From Bacteroidota bacterium (lineage in GTDB: Bacteria; Bacteroidota; Bacteroidia; Bacteroidales; WCHB1-69): 58,616 nt of DNA. Shown here piece by piece: positions 1 to 6,839 of the stretch. The stretch lies in contig JAEZOU010000004.1 of assembly GCA_023413895.1 (NCBI GenBank), positions 1-58,616 on the forward strand, given 5' to 3'. Each line of letters begins with the position of its first letter. Within the stretch, counting starts at the first letter, position 1. Position numbers and translations under genes: made by a program. A model generated the notes under the pieces. The model saw only the letters and a program-made list of their open reading frames with translations, ran no database searches and was not told the DNA's origin.

Positions 1-84
1 CCTTTGCGCAAAATAGGTTGCAACCATTGCCAAAACAAAAGCAACTGCTACAACAACAACTAAGATTATATTTAATTTATCCAT
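1..84 (-). CDS. Small membrane peptide, 3' end outside window
   Basis: The minus strand opens with an ATG at 84-82 and reads 28 codons without a stop to the window edge. The visible product starts MDKLNIILVVVVAVAFVLAM and continues ATYFAQR, a single strongly hydrophobic segment that could be a membrane anchor or signal sequence. It follows the next minus-strand gene (stop at 90) by only 5 bases, so the two are probably co-transcribed. No family can be named from so short a piece. Confidence 0.45.
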   Translation of the reverse strand, partial: MDKLNIILVVVVAVAFVLAMVATYFAQR

Positions 85-89
85 AGCGA

Positions 90-366
90 TTAATTATTAT
101 AGTTAGCACATCTTTCCATTTCCAAAACGTATGTATATCTTGCTGACGCTACACTACTTATATAACCTGCATATGCTGCAGCTTCACAAGCTAAAACGCC
201 TATAAAAGTACCAATGCAAGCTGCTGCTGTTGCTATATAAAGTGCAGAATATCCTGTAATTGTCCATACTAATTTATTTTTTGCTTCCTTAATTTCCTCT
301 TTTTCACACCTTATAAATGCAAAAATTAAAAAAAAGTATCGGAAATGCTAACGTTATTCTTTTCAT
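90..366 (-). pseudogene. Small Cys/Ala-rich exported peptide gene, apparent +1 frameshift
   Basis: An ATG at 366-364 begins MKRITLAFPILFF, then stops after 20 codons. Directly after an 8-T run (sense strand, about 331-338) another frame is open to the stop at 92-90. With 7 T instead of 8, a 91-residue protein results: a hydrophobic N-terminus ending ..AFIRC then EKEEIKEAKN, a small-residue segment (ALYIATAAACIGTFIGV, LACEAAAYAGYI) and a tail with a last Cys (LEMERCANYNN). The N-terminus resembles a signal peptide or poor lipobox. The peptide has four cysteines. It may be a real gene with a consensus error, a slippage-controlled gene or a pseudogene. Family not recognised; a small secreted or bacteriocin-like peptide is possible but not shown. 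Confidence 0.45.
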
Positions 367-451
367 GTTTTTTATTTTTAAATTGGAAATCTCTTCCTAT
401 CTATTTTGCCGAAATCCAATAAAACAAAATAGAATCAAATAATTTTCCAAC

Positions 452-477
452 CTCTGCAAAACACTACTTTTGCAGAG
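452..477. other. Perfect 10-bp inverted repeat (hairpin)
   Basis: CTCTGCAAAA (452-461) and TTTTGCAGAG (468-477) are perfect inverse complements around a 6-base loop. It lies between the lipoprotein gene (stop at 625, minus strand) and the small peptide gene (start 366, minus strand). There is no clean T-run after either arm beyond the one inside the stem, so it is either a weak terminator for the lipoprotein transcript or an operator upstream of the small peptide gene. Confidence 0.6.
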
Positions 478-624
478 CAAGTCAAAGAAAGTTGTTTTTA
501 CCGAGCCAAAATATACTTTTCATATAATAAATCATAGATGTCTAAATAGACTTTTAATATTCTCGCCATTTCTCCCAATTCTGCGAGGTCTGTAAACAGA
601 ACTGAGAGAAACGGCAAGGGTTGG

Positions 625-1116
625 TTAATTGTTTTCGTAATAAGCTTCTGCGGAATAAAATAAACCCGTAAGAGTAAACTGTAGCGTTTTGCTATCGCGG
701 TAGAGCATCTGAGCAGGTATGTTAAGGTAATATTTTTCGTTTTCATCTTCCACTGCCAACGAGCGCGCTGGCATATTGAAATAATCTAATGTGGTTAAAC
801 CAAATGTGTCGGTAGTAACAGCAGAAACCTGCAAACCGCTATCTGCAATTGCTACTTGGGATGTAACTTCACATAAAGTTCCTGCACCTTGACAATCTAC
901 ATGAACAAGTTTATCGCCTACGAGAATGCATCCGTTGCATTTCTTTGCACTATGGCCTACTTTAATAGTAATGGTACCAGTTTGTTTTCCTTTGGTTAGG
1001 TTGGCTATGGTAGCTTCGTTAAGAGTTGTTGGCGTGCTTTCCTCCTCTTTTTGACACGAAAATGTCCAAAGAGAGAGTAGAATTAAAATCAAGAAAAAGA
1101 GGTTTATTTTTTTCAT
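625..1116 (-). CDS. Hypothetical Bacteroidales lipoprotein
   Basis: This 163-residue protein starts at the ATG at 1116; a TTG-initiated extension to 1137 is unlikely because the promoter box is close and the signal peptide then begins cleanly MKKINLFFLILILL. The signal ends in a lipobox-like LWTFSC followed by QKEEES, so the mature protein is probably a lipid-anchored outer-membrane or periplasmic protein. The mature part has a short cysteine pattern (KKCNGC ... HVDCQGAGTLCEV) and a C-terminus LFYSAEAYYENN. I have an impression of similar small lipoproteins in gut Bacteroidales but know no function. It is monocistronic, with its own promoter at 1169-1176. The overlapping minus-strand open frame at 498-746 is a shadow. 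Confidence 0.75.
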   Translation of the reverse strand: MKKINLFFLILILLSLWTFSCQKEEESTPTTLNEATIANLTKGKQTGTITIKVGHSAKKCNGCILVGDKLVHVDCQGAGTLCEVTSQVAIADSGLQVSAVTTDTFGLTTLDYFNMPARSLAVEDENEKYYLNIPAQMLYRDSKTLQFTLTGLFYSAEAYYENN

Positions 1117-1168
1117 AATTTCAGGTGCTATTTTCAAAATAGTATCCGTTCCTATCCATTCTCACCAG

Positions 1169-1176
1169 CAAATATA
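1169..1176 (-). promoter_or_regulatory. Bacteroidota -7 box for the lipoprotein gene
   Basis: Minus-strand TATATTTG fits TAnnTTTG and lies 52 bases before the ATG at 1116. It supports that start over the TTG at 1137. Confidence 0.5.
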
Positions 1177-1451
1177 GGAAATTTTTTCATTGAAAATCAT
1201 CGATTTTTTGCGTAAAAAGTAAAATTTCACCATTTAGGACGAATTTTGTAAAAATGAGATGATAAAAATAATTTAATCTATTGAATTACAGTATTGTAAA
1301 AAAGATAACATAATTTTATCTTCTCACATCTATTTTTTTTATCGTCTCACTTTCTCCTCATTTTAGGACGAAACAGGGAATATTGAGACTATAAAAATGA
1401 GACAAAAAGAACTTTTCAAAGAGAGAAATGGAAGATTATCGAAAAAGATAA

Positions 1452-1459
1452 TATCTTTG
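1452..1459 (+). promoter_or_regulatory. -7 box in front of the sensor-kinase remnant
   Basis: TATCTTTG matches TAnnTTTG and is followed 16 bases later by the ATG at 1476. The promoter looks intact although the gene behind it is broken. Confidence 0.5.
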
Positions 1460-1475
1460 CCTCAAAATTTATGCT

Positions 1476-1723
1476 ATGAAACATTGGTACGGCAGAACAT
1501 CTGTTCAGGTAATTTTCCACCTGCTTTTTCTATTTGGTAATGTGCTATTTTTTCGAATGCAATTGTTGGTTAAGAATTGCAGCCTATAGATCTATACAAA
1601 GAATATTTGAGTGGAATAATTGCAATTATGGTTATCTATCTGAACTATTATCTGCTATTTTCCAATTTTTCACCCAACATAAATACAAGCAGAACTCTAT
1701 TAGGTGAAAAAATTAAGAAATGA
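1476..1723 (+). pseudogene. Remnant of a LytS/YehU-type sensor histidine kinase N-terminus
   Basis: An ATG at 1476 opens MKHWYGRTSVQVIFHLLFLF GNVLFFRMQLLVK, then the frame stops at 1589. A second frame continues from about 1574 as ELQPIDLYKEYLSGIIAIMV IYLNYYLLFSNF and stops at 1723. One extra A in the AAG at about 1571-1573 would join them as ..LLVKELQPIDLYKEY... Two hydrophobic segments with an aromatic YLNYYLLF motif are what the N-terminal membrane part of Bacteroidota LytTR-partner histidine kinases looks like (family impression, not a search result). No dimerisation or ATPase domain follows, so it is a truncated remnant of about 82 codons even if the indel is a sequencing error. Confidence 0.45.
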
Positions 1724-1762
1724 TATAATTTGCTAATCTTCTGATACAATAAAAATAATTTG

Positions 1763-1770
1763 TATCTTTG
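1763..1770 (+). promoter_or_regulatory. -7 box for the DUF4838 gene
   Basis: TATCTTTG lies 14 bases before the GTG start at 1785, leaving a predicted leader of only about 8-10 bases. Confidence 0.6.
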
Positions 1771-1784
1771 CCAAAACGTAAATT

Positions 1785-4064
1785 GTGAAAAAATTTCTTT
1801 CCGTAATTCTGTTTTTTGCGGTTATACTTATTGGATTTTTAGGAAAACTTTCCGCTCAAAAGACTCTGTTTTTTCGCGCGAAGAGTGATTTTTCTATTGT
1901 TATTCCTAATCGTGCTACAGATTTAGAAATTCTGTCAGCTAATGAATTACATAAATATATTAAGCGTTGTTCAGGAGCAGAATTGCCTATTGTTGCAGAG
2001 AAACAGCATTCTGAAAAACAGGCAGCCATTTTTGTGGGGGAAACTGATTTTGCTCAAACGCAATCTGCTGCAATTTCTCAACTAAAACATGATGGTTTTT
2101 TTATCTATTCCGATAGTAACAATCTTATTATTTATGGAAAAGAGAAAAAAGGAACCCTTTATGGTGTTTATGATTTTTTGGAAACTTTTTTGGGATTTAG
2201 ACTATATACTCCTGATAATCTTTATGTTACAGATAAAGCCTTTTTTCATCTTCCTGACACATTGATAGTTCGCAATCCTTCGTTCCGCTATCGTGAGGTT
2301 TTGTACTACTATCCGAACCAGTCGCAATTGTATGCCGATTGGCATAAACTGCACAATCGCAATGATTTAGCGCAAGATTGGGGAATGTTTGTCCACACTT
2401 TTCGCCATTTGATACCCGTAGAGAAATATTTTGAAGAGCATCCAGAGTGGTTTTCCGAGATTAATGGCAGACGCATCAAAGATGGACAGCTATGCCTTTC
2501 TAATCCGGATGTTTTAGAAGAGTTGTGCCGTAATTTGGCAATGGAGATGGAGAAGAAGCCAGAAGCAACCTATTGGTCAGTATCGAATAACGACAATATG
2601 AATAATTGTCAATGTGCGCAGTGCCATCGTTTAGATTCGCTTTATGGTGCCCCATCGGGTACGTTGCTCTATTTTATCAATCAGGTGGCTGCCCGTTTCC
2701 CTGATAAGCAGATTTCGACGTTAGCCTATCAATATACTCGGAAAGCGCCTGAGAGATGGATTGTGCCAGAACCTAATGTTAACATTATGTTTTGCAGTAT
2801 AGAGTGCGGCAGACAAGAGTCGATTGCCACAGCCATTGATGAGGAGGAGTTTCGTAGCGATATGTATGGTTGGAAGCGACTTACGGATAATCTTTTTGTT
2901 TGGGATTATATTGTTCAATTTCGTAATATGCTCAATCCGTTTCCTAATCTGCATGTTTTGCAGCCCAATCTGCAATATTTTCGAGATAATAAAGTGGAAA
3001 TGATGTTTGAGCAAGGAACGGGCGCGCAAAACAAAACCTCGTGGATGGAGATTCGTACTTATTTAACTGCTAAACTTTTATGGAATGTAGATGCTGATGT
3101 TGATTCAATTTTCGCAGAGTTTTGTCAGGGTTACTATGGTGCAGCATCCCCTTACATTTCAGAGTTTTATCGCGAAATGCACAAATCGCTCATAAACTCG
3201 AGAAAACGTCTTGAAATTTATGGTTACCCTATTGATGGAAAAGAGGGTTATCTTTCACCAACTCAAATTGGAAAATATCAAAAACTGATTGCTCAGGCGT
3301 ATGCTGTTGCAGGGTGCGATAGTACGTTGGTTGACAAAATTCGTTACTTAGAACTTTCGTTAGATTTTGCTGTTTTAGAGTTGGCAATGAGTAATATCTC
3401 TCCCGAACTCTCCTTTTTTACCTATAAAAATGGAGAAAAAATGGTGAATCAAGAGATGATGACCAAAGCGGAAAATTTTGTTGCGGATTGTCATCGTTTT
3501 GGAATCAATAATTTAGAGGAGATGGGGTACACCCCAGAGCAATTTTTTGCCAATATCAAGAATTTTATTGCGAAAAGTGCGCTTCCGAATTTGGCACAAA
3601 ACAAGAAAGTAACGTTAAAAACACAATTTAGTCCGGAGTATGATGCAGGCGGTGCGCAGTCGTTAACCGATGGAGTAGTTGGTACTTTAGATTACCATTT
3701 CAATTGGTTAGGTTTTGAAGGAAAACACCTTGATGTTATCGTTGACTTAGAATCGGAAAAAGATATAAACCAAATCTCTATAGATTTCTTTTTCTATCCA
3801 TTATCATGGATATATGCACCAGAAAAAGTTACCTTTTATGTTTCTCGAAATGGGAAAAGGTGGAAAAAAGTTAGTGAAAGACGATATGAAAATCCGCAGA
3901 TTTTAGCGAAAGCTAACATTGTCAACTTCTCTAGCGAAGAGTTGACAAATAAAAGAGCTCGCTACATTCGCGTCAAAGCCACCTCGCCGCTTGTCAACCC
4001 TGAGTGGCATCGAGGTTATGGATTGCCCTGCTGGATTTTTACCGATGAAATTATTGTAAGATAA
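1785..4064 (+). CDS. Exported DUF4838 protein with C-terminal F5/8-type (CBM32-like) domain
   Basis: This 759-residue protein begins at a GTG that fits a signal peptide (MKKFLSVILFFAVILIGFLG ..LSAQ). Residues about 35-150 resemble the alpha-glucuronidase N-terminal-like domain (ANELHKYIKRCSGAELP; GVYDFLETFLGFRLYTPD). Residues about 195-480 form the DUF4838 core (HTFRHLIPVEKYFEEHPEWF, GQLCLSNPDV, WSVSNNDNMNNCQCAQC, WDYIVQF). Residues about 600-759 form a discoidin/CBM32-type domain (SLTDGVVGT ... ARYIRVKA ... WIFTDEIIVR). DUF4838 proteins sit among carbohydrate-active proteins of Bacteroidota; the exact activity of this one is not known. The C-terminal module resembles the tail of the GH92 protein at 39322. 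It is followed by the NfnAB-like gene after 12 bases, probably by chance rather than shared function. Confidence 0.85.
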   Translation: MKKFLSVILFFAVILIGFLGKLSAQKTLFFRAKSDFSIVIPNRATDLEILSANELHKYIKRCSGAELPIVAEKQHSEKQAAIFVGETDFAQTQSAAISQLKHDGFFIYSDSNNLIIYGKEKKGTLYGVYDFLETFLGFRLYTPDNLYVTDKAFFHLPDTLIVRNPSFRYREVLYYYPNQSQLYADWHKLHNRNDLAQDWGMFVHTFRHLIPVEKYFEEHPEWFSEINGRRIKDGQLCLSNPDVLEELCRNLAMEMEKKPEATYWSVSNNDNMNNCQCAQCHRLDSLYGAPSGTLLYFINQVAARFPDKQISTLAYQYTRKAPERWIVPEPNVNIMFCSIECGRQESIATAIDEEEFRSDMYGWKRLTDNLFVWDYIVQFRNMLNPFPNLHVLQPNLQYFRDNKVEMMFEQGTGAQNKTSWMEIRTYLTAKLLWNVDADVDSIFAEFCQGYYGAASPYISEFYREMHKSLINSRKRLEIYGYPIDGKEGYLSPTQIGKYQKLIAQAYAVAGCDSTLVDKIRYLELSLDFAVLELAMSNISPELSFFTYKNGEKMVNQEMMTKAENFVADCHRFGINNLEEMGYTPEQFFANIKNFIAKSALPNLAQNKKVTLKTQFSPEYDAGGAQSLTDGVVGTLDYHFNWLGFEGKHLDVIVDLESEKDINQISIDFFFYPLSWIYAPEKVTFYVSRNGKRWKKVSERRYENPQILAKANIVNFSSEELTNKRARYIRVKATSPLVNPEWHRGYGLPCWIFTDEIIVR

Positions 4065-4076
4065 ATAATTAAGACT

Positions 4077-6362
4077 ATGAAATATACTGTAATCAGCAAA
4101 AAATTACTTTCCGAAGATACCTTTCAAATGCAAATATATGCACCAAGAATTGCGAACGCTGCTCTTCCTGGCCAATTTGTTATTATCAGAATGCGTGATA
4201 AGTCGGAACGTATACCTCTAACCATAAGCGACCATAATGTTGAAACTGGAACCATTACCTTGGTAGTCAAAGCAATAGGGAAATCAACCAAGACAATGGA
4301 AAATTACCAAGTAGGGGATTATTTTGAAGATATTGTTGGTCCATTGGGTAGACCTTCCGAATTTATCCATATTCCAGAAGAGGAACTTCGGAGTAAGAAA
4401 TTTCTTTTTATTGGCGGTGGTGTCGGCATTGCCCCTATCTATCCTCAGGTCAAATGGTTGCAGGAACATGGCGTGAATGCTGATGTGATTATTGGCGCCA
4501 AAACCTATAGCTTACTAGTTTTTGTGGAAGAGTTGCGCCAACGCAGTGGAAATCTTTATATTACCACTGACGATACTACTGGCGATATGCAAGGTTTAGT
4601 AACTGATGTGTTCCGAAAATTGGTGCAAGAGGATAAAAAACAGTATGATGAGGTGATTGCCATTGGACCGATGATAATGATGAAGTTTGTCACCAAAATG
4701 GCAATGGAGTTTGGACTAAAGATTACAGTTAGTTTGAACGCGTTAATGGTTGACGGAACGGGAATGTGTGGTGCGTGTCGTGTGCGTATTGGTGGAGAAA
4801 CCAAATTTACTTGCGTTGACGGACCTGAGTTTGATGGTTCGTTAGTCAATTTTGATGAAGCGATGAAGCGCCAAGCGATGTACAATACTGTTGAGGGTCG
4901 AAAAGAGTTGAAAGCAGAAGAGGATGCTGAGGCACACGTTTGTCATGTGGGTGGCATCAGCGAGGAACATAAAGACCGTCTGCATAGGGTTCCAGTTCCA
5001 GAGCAAGCTCCTAATGTGCGCAATAAAAACTTCCAAGAGGTTTGCTTAGGCTATAGTGCTGAAGATGCTATTGAGGAGGCGCACCGCTGCTTGCAGTGCA
5101 AAAATCCGCAGTGCGTTAGTGGCTGTCCTGTCAATATCAATATACCCGCATTTATCAAACAGGTTGCTGAAGGTAACTTTGAGGAAGCCGCTCGTATAAT
5201 CGACCGCGATAGCGCATTGCCTGCGGTATGTGGTCGCGTGTGTCCACAAGAAACCCAATGCGAAGGTAAATGTGTTTTAGGCAGAAAAGGAGATCCTATC
5301 GCCATCGGAAAACTTGAACGTTTTGTTGGTGATTGGGCACGCGAAAATCATATCGAATTTCAACAGCCTACTCATAAAAATGGTATTAAAGTTGCCGTTG
5401 TCGGTAGCGGCCCTGCAGGAATTACTTGTGCTAAAGAATTACTTACCAAAGGTTACGATGTAACCATTTTCGAAGCGCTACATCAATTCGGAGGCGTTTT
5501 AGTGTATGGAATTCCATCGTTCCGTTTGCCCAAGGAAACTGTTGTGCGTCATGAAATTGAAAACCTTCGCAAGTTAGGTTGTAAATTTGAAAAGAATGTT
5601 GTAGTTGGAAGAACTATCTCCATCGATGCGTTAATGGAAAAAGAGAACTTTAAAGCCATTTTTATCGGTTCTGGAGCAGGTCTTCCCACCTTTATGGGCA
5701 TTGAAGGAGAAAATCTTTGTGGGGTAGTTTCTGCTAACGAATTCCTTACCCGAAACAACCTTCTTTTCTCATACAAAGAGGAATATGAAACTCCTAATTA
5801 TGTGGGAAAAAATGTTACAGTTGTGGGAGGAGGAAATGTGGCAATGGATGCCGCACGTACAGCACTCCGTTTAGGTGCGAATGTGTCGATTGTATACAGA
5901 CGTTCTAAAGAGGAACTTCCGGCACGAAAAGAGGAGGTTCACCACGCACACGAAGAGGGAATCGATTTTCAACTGCTTACCAATCCGACTGAGATTATCG
6001 GAGATGAAAATGGTTGGGTGAAGGCGATTCGTTGCGTACGAATGCAATTGGGAGAAGCTGACGCATCAGGAAGACGTAAACCAGAGGTGATTGCGGGTAG
6101 CGAATTTGAGATGGCTACTGATATGGTTATTATGGCATTGGGAACCACTTCCAATCCATTAATCGGAAGCACTACGCCAGGATTGGAAATCAACACCAAG
6201 AAATCGATTATTGCTGACGAAAATGGTCAAACTACACGCGAGGGTGTTTTTGCTGGTGGTGATGCTGTAAATGGATCTGCAACAGTGATTTTAGCTATGG
6301 GAGCAGGTAAAAAGGCCGCTTTTGCAATGGATGAATATATCCAAAAAAAGATTAAGAGATAA
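4077..6362 (+). CDS. NfnAB/SudBA-like fusion: ferredoxin-NADP reductase-type and glutamate-synthase-small-subunit-type flavoprotein
   Basis: This 761-residue fusion joins two flavoproteins. Residues 1-280 are a ferredoxin-NADP reductase/dihydroorotate dehydrogenase B electron-transfer-type unit: FAD part (PLTISDHNVETG), NAD part (GGGVGIAPIYPQ) and a [2Fe-2S] site (DGTGMCGACRVRIGGETKFT C). Residues about 310-761 are a GltD/SudA-like unit: two [4Fe-4S] sites (CLQCKNPQCVSGCP and CGRVCPQETQCEGKC), then Rossmann motifs (VVGSGPAGITCAKELL and VVGGGNVAMDAARTALRLG). This architecture is annotated in Bacteroidota as bifunctional dihydroorotate dehydrogenase B NAD-binding subunit/NADPH-dependent glutamate synthase. 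By homology it may be an electron-bifurcating NADH-dependent ferredoxin:NADP oxidoreductase or a sulfide dehydrogenase. No large glutamate-synthase subunit is adjacent, which favours the redox role. Cytoplasmic. Confidence 0.9.
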   Translation: MKYTVISKKLLSEDTFQMQIYAPRIANAALPGQFVIIRMRDKSERIPLTISDHNVETGTITLVVKAIGKSTKTMENYQVGDYFEDIVGPLGRPSEFIHIPEEELRSKKFLFIGGGVGIAPIYPQVKWLQEHGVNADVIIGAKTYSLLVFVEELRQRSGNLYITTDDTTGDMQGLVTDVFRKLVQEDKKQYDEVIAIGPMIMMKFVTKMAMEFGLKITVSLNALMVDGTGMCGACRVRIGGETKFTCVDGPEFDGSLVNFDEAMKRQAMYNTVEGRKELKAEEDAEAHVCHVGGISEEHKDRLHRVPVPEQAPNVRNKNFQEVCLGYSAEDAIEEAHRCLQCKNPQCVSGCPVNINIPAFIKQVAEGNFEEAARIIDRDSALPAVCGRVCPQETQCEGKCVLGRKGDPIAIGKLERFVGDWARENHIEFQQPTHKNGIKVAVVGSGPAGITCAKELLTKGYDVTIFEALHQFGGVLVYGIPSFRLPKETVVRHEIENLRKLGCKFEKNVVVGRTISIDALMEKENFKAIFIGSGAGLPTFMGIEGENLCGVVSANEFLTRNNLLFSYKEEYETPNYVGKNVTVVGGGNVAMDAARTALRLGANVSIVYRRSKEELPARKEEVHHAHEEGIDFQLLTNPTEIIGDENGWVKAIRCVRMQLGEADASGRRKPEVIAGSEFEMATDMVIMALGTTSNPLIGSTTPGLEINTKKSIIADENGQTTREGVFAGGDAVNGSATVILAMGAGKKAAFAMDEYIQKKIKR

Positions 6363-6403
6363 ATTTTGTAGTACAACAATTTGGATTATTATCTAGTTTT
6401 TTA

Positions 6404-6592
6404 TTTGGGCGCATCGGCTCTTTCCTTTCGCACGGAGCCACGCGCCCGCCGTCGGGCTATCCGCTCAAATTTCGCACCTCAATCTTTCGCTTCAATCTTT
6501 CCCTAAAACCAAATTCCATGTTCTAAACTTTATGTTTTAGGTTCTTAAACCGGTGCTCATAACCGCTTCTATCCCTTGCGCAATGCATCACG
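6404..6592 (+). repeat. Dispersed intergenic repeat, copy A
   Basis: A GC-richer stretch starting TTTGGGCGCATCGGCTC about 40 bases after the stop of the preceding gene. It aligns over about 189 bases with the minus strand of 38183-38371. Shared exact blocks include ATCGGCTCTTTCCT, TCGCACGG, CGCCGTCGGGCT, TCCGCTCAAATTTCGC, CCTCAATCTTTCGCTTCAA and GCTCATAACCGCT. Weaker similarity continues to about 6700. An open frame at 6576-6761 is repeat-derived and not a gene. Function unknown. The gap 6363-6831 otherwise holds only the metH promoter and a short leader frame. Confidence 0.8.
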
Positions 6593-6758
6593 TACTCAAC
6601 AACGAAAATGCCGCTCTGTTTCATCTTCGTTCAATAGAACCAAGGCAAGTTCGGCTTCCACATTTGCCTACCCAACAATTCAAATAAAAGAAAATTTATC
6701 TAGCCTATTTTTATCGGATACCAATGATTTTATTATCGATAAACAAGGAAAAAAATTG

Positions 6759-6766
6759 TAAGTTTG
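6759..6766 (+). promoter_or_regulatory. -7 box for the methionine synthase gene
   Basis: TAAGTTTG matches TAnnTTTG and is 65 bases before the ATG at 6832. No cobalamin or SAM riboswitch is recognisable in the short leader. Confidence 0.5.
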
Positions 6767-6779
6767 CAACTTCAAAAAA

Positions 6780-6839
6780 ATGGATAAGTTTAGCAGTTTT
6801 ATAGATGTTAAAATAAAAACAAAAATACCTTATGCTTAA
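6780..6839 (+). other. Possible 19-codon leader frame overlapping the metH start
   Basis: The first ATG after the predicted transcription start opens MDKFSSFIDVKIKTKIPYA and stops at TAA 6837-6839, eight bases into the metH coding region in a different frame. This geometry could give translational coupling or attenuation. It may equally be chance, since the leader is AT-rich. No Met-rich run is present. Confidence 0.25.

Noticed and set aside
4077..6362. Assimilatory glutamate synthase small subunit
   Set aside because: The N-terminal ferredoxin-reductase-type half with its own [2Fe-2S] site and the lack of a large subunit point to the NfnAB/SudBA-type fusion.
6576..6761. 61-codon plus-strand open frame between the NfnAB-like gene and metH
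   Set aside because: It lies on and behind repeat copy A, has no promoter or family pattern, and its composition (Ser/Arg-rich) reflects the repeat.
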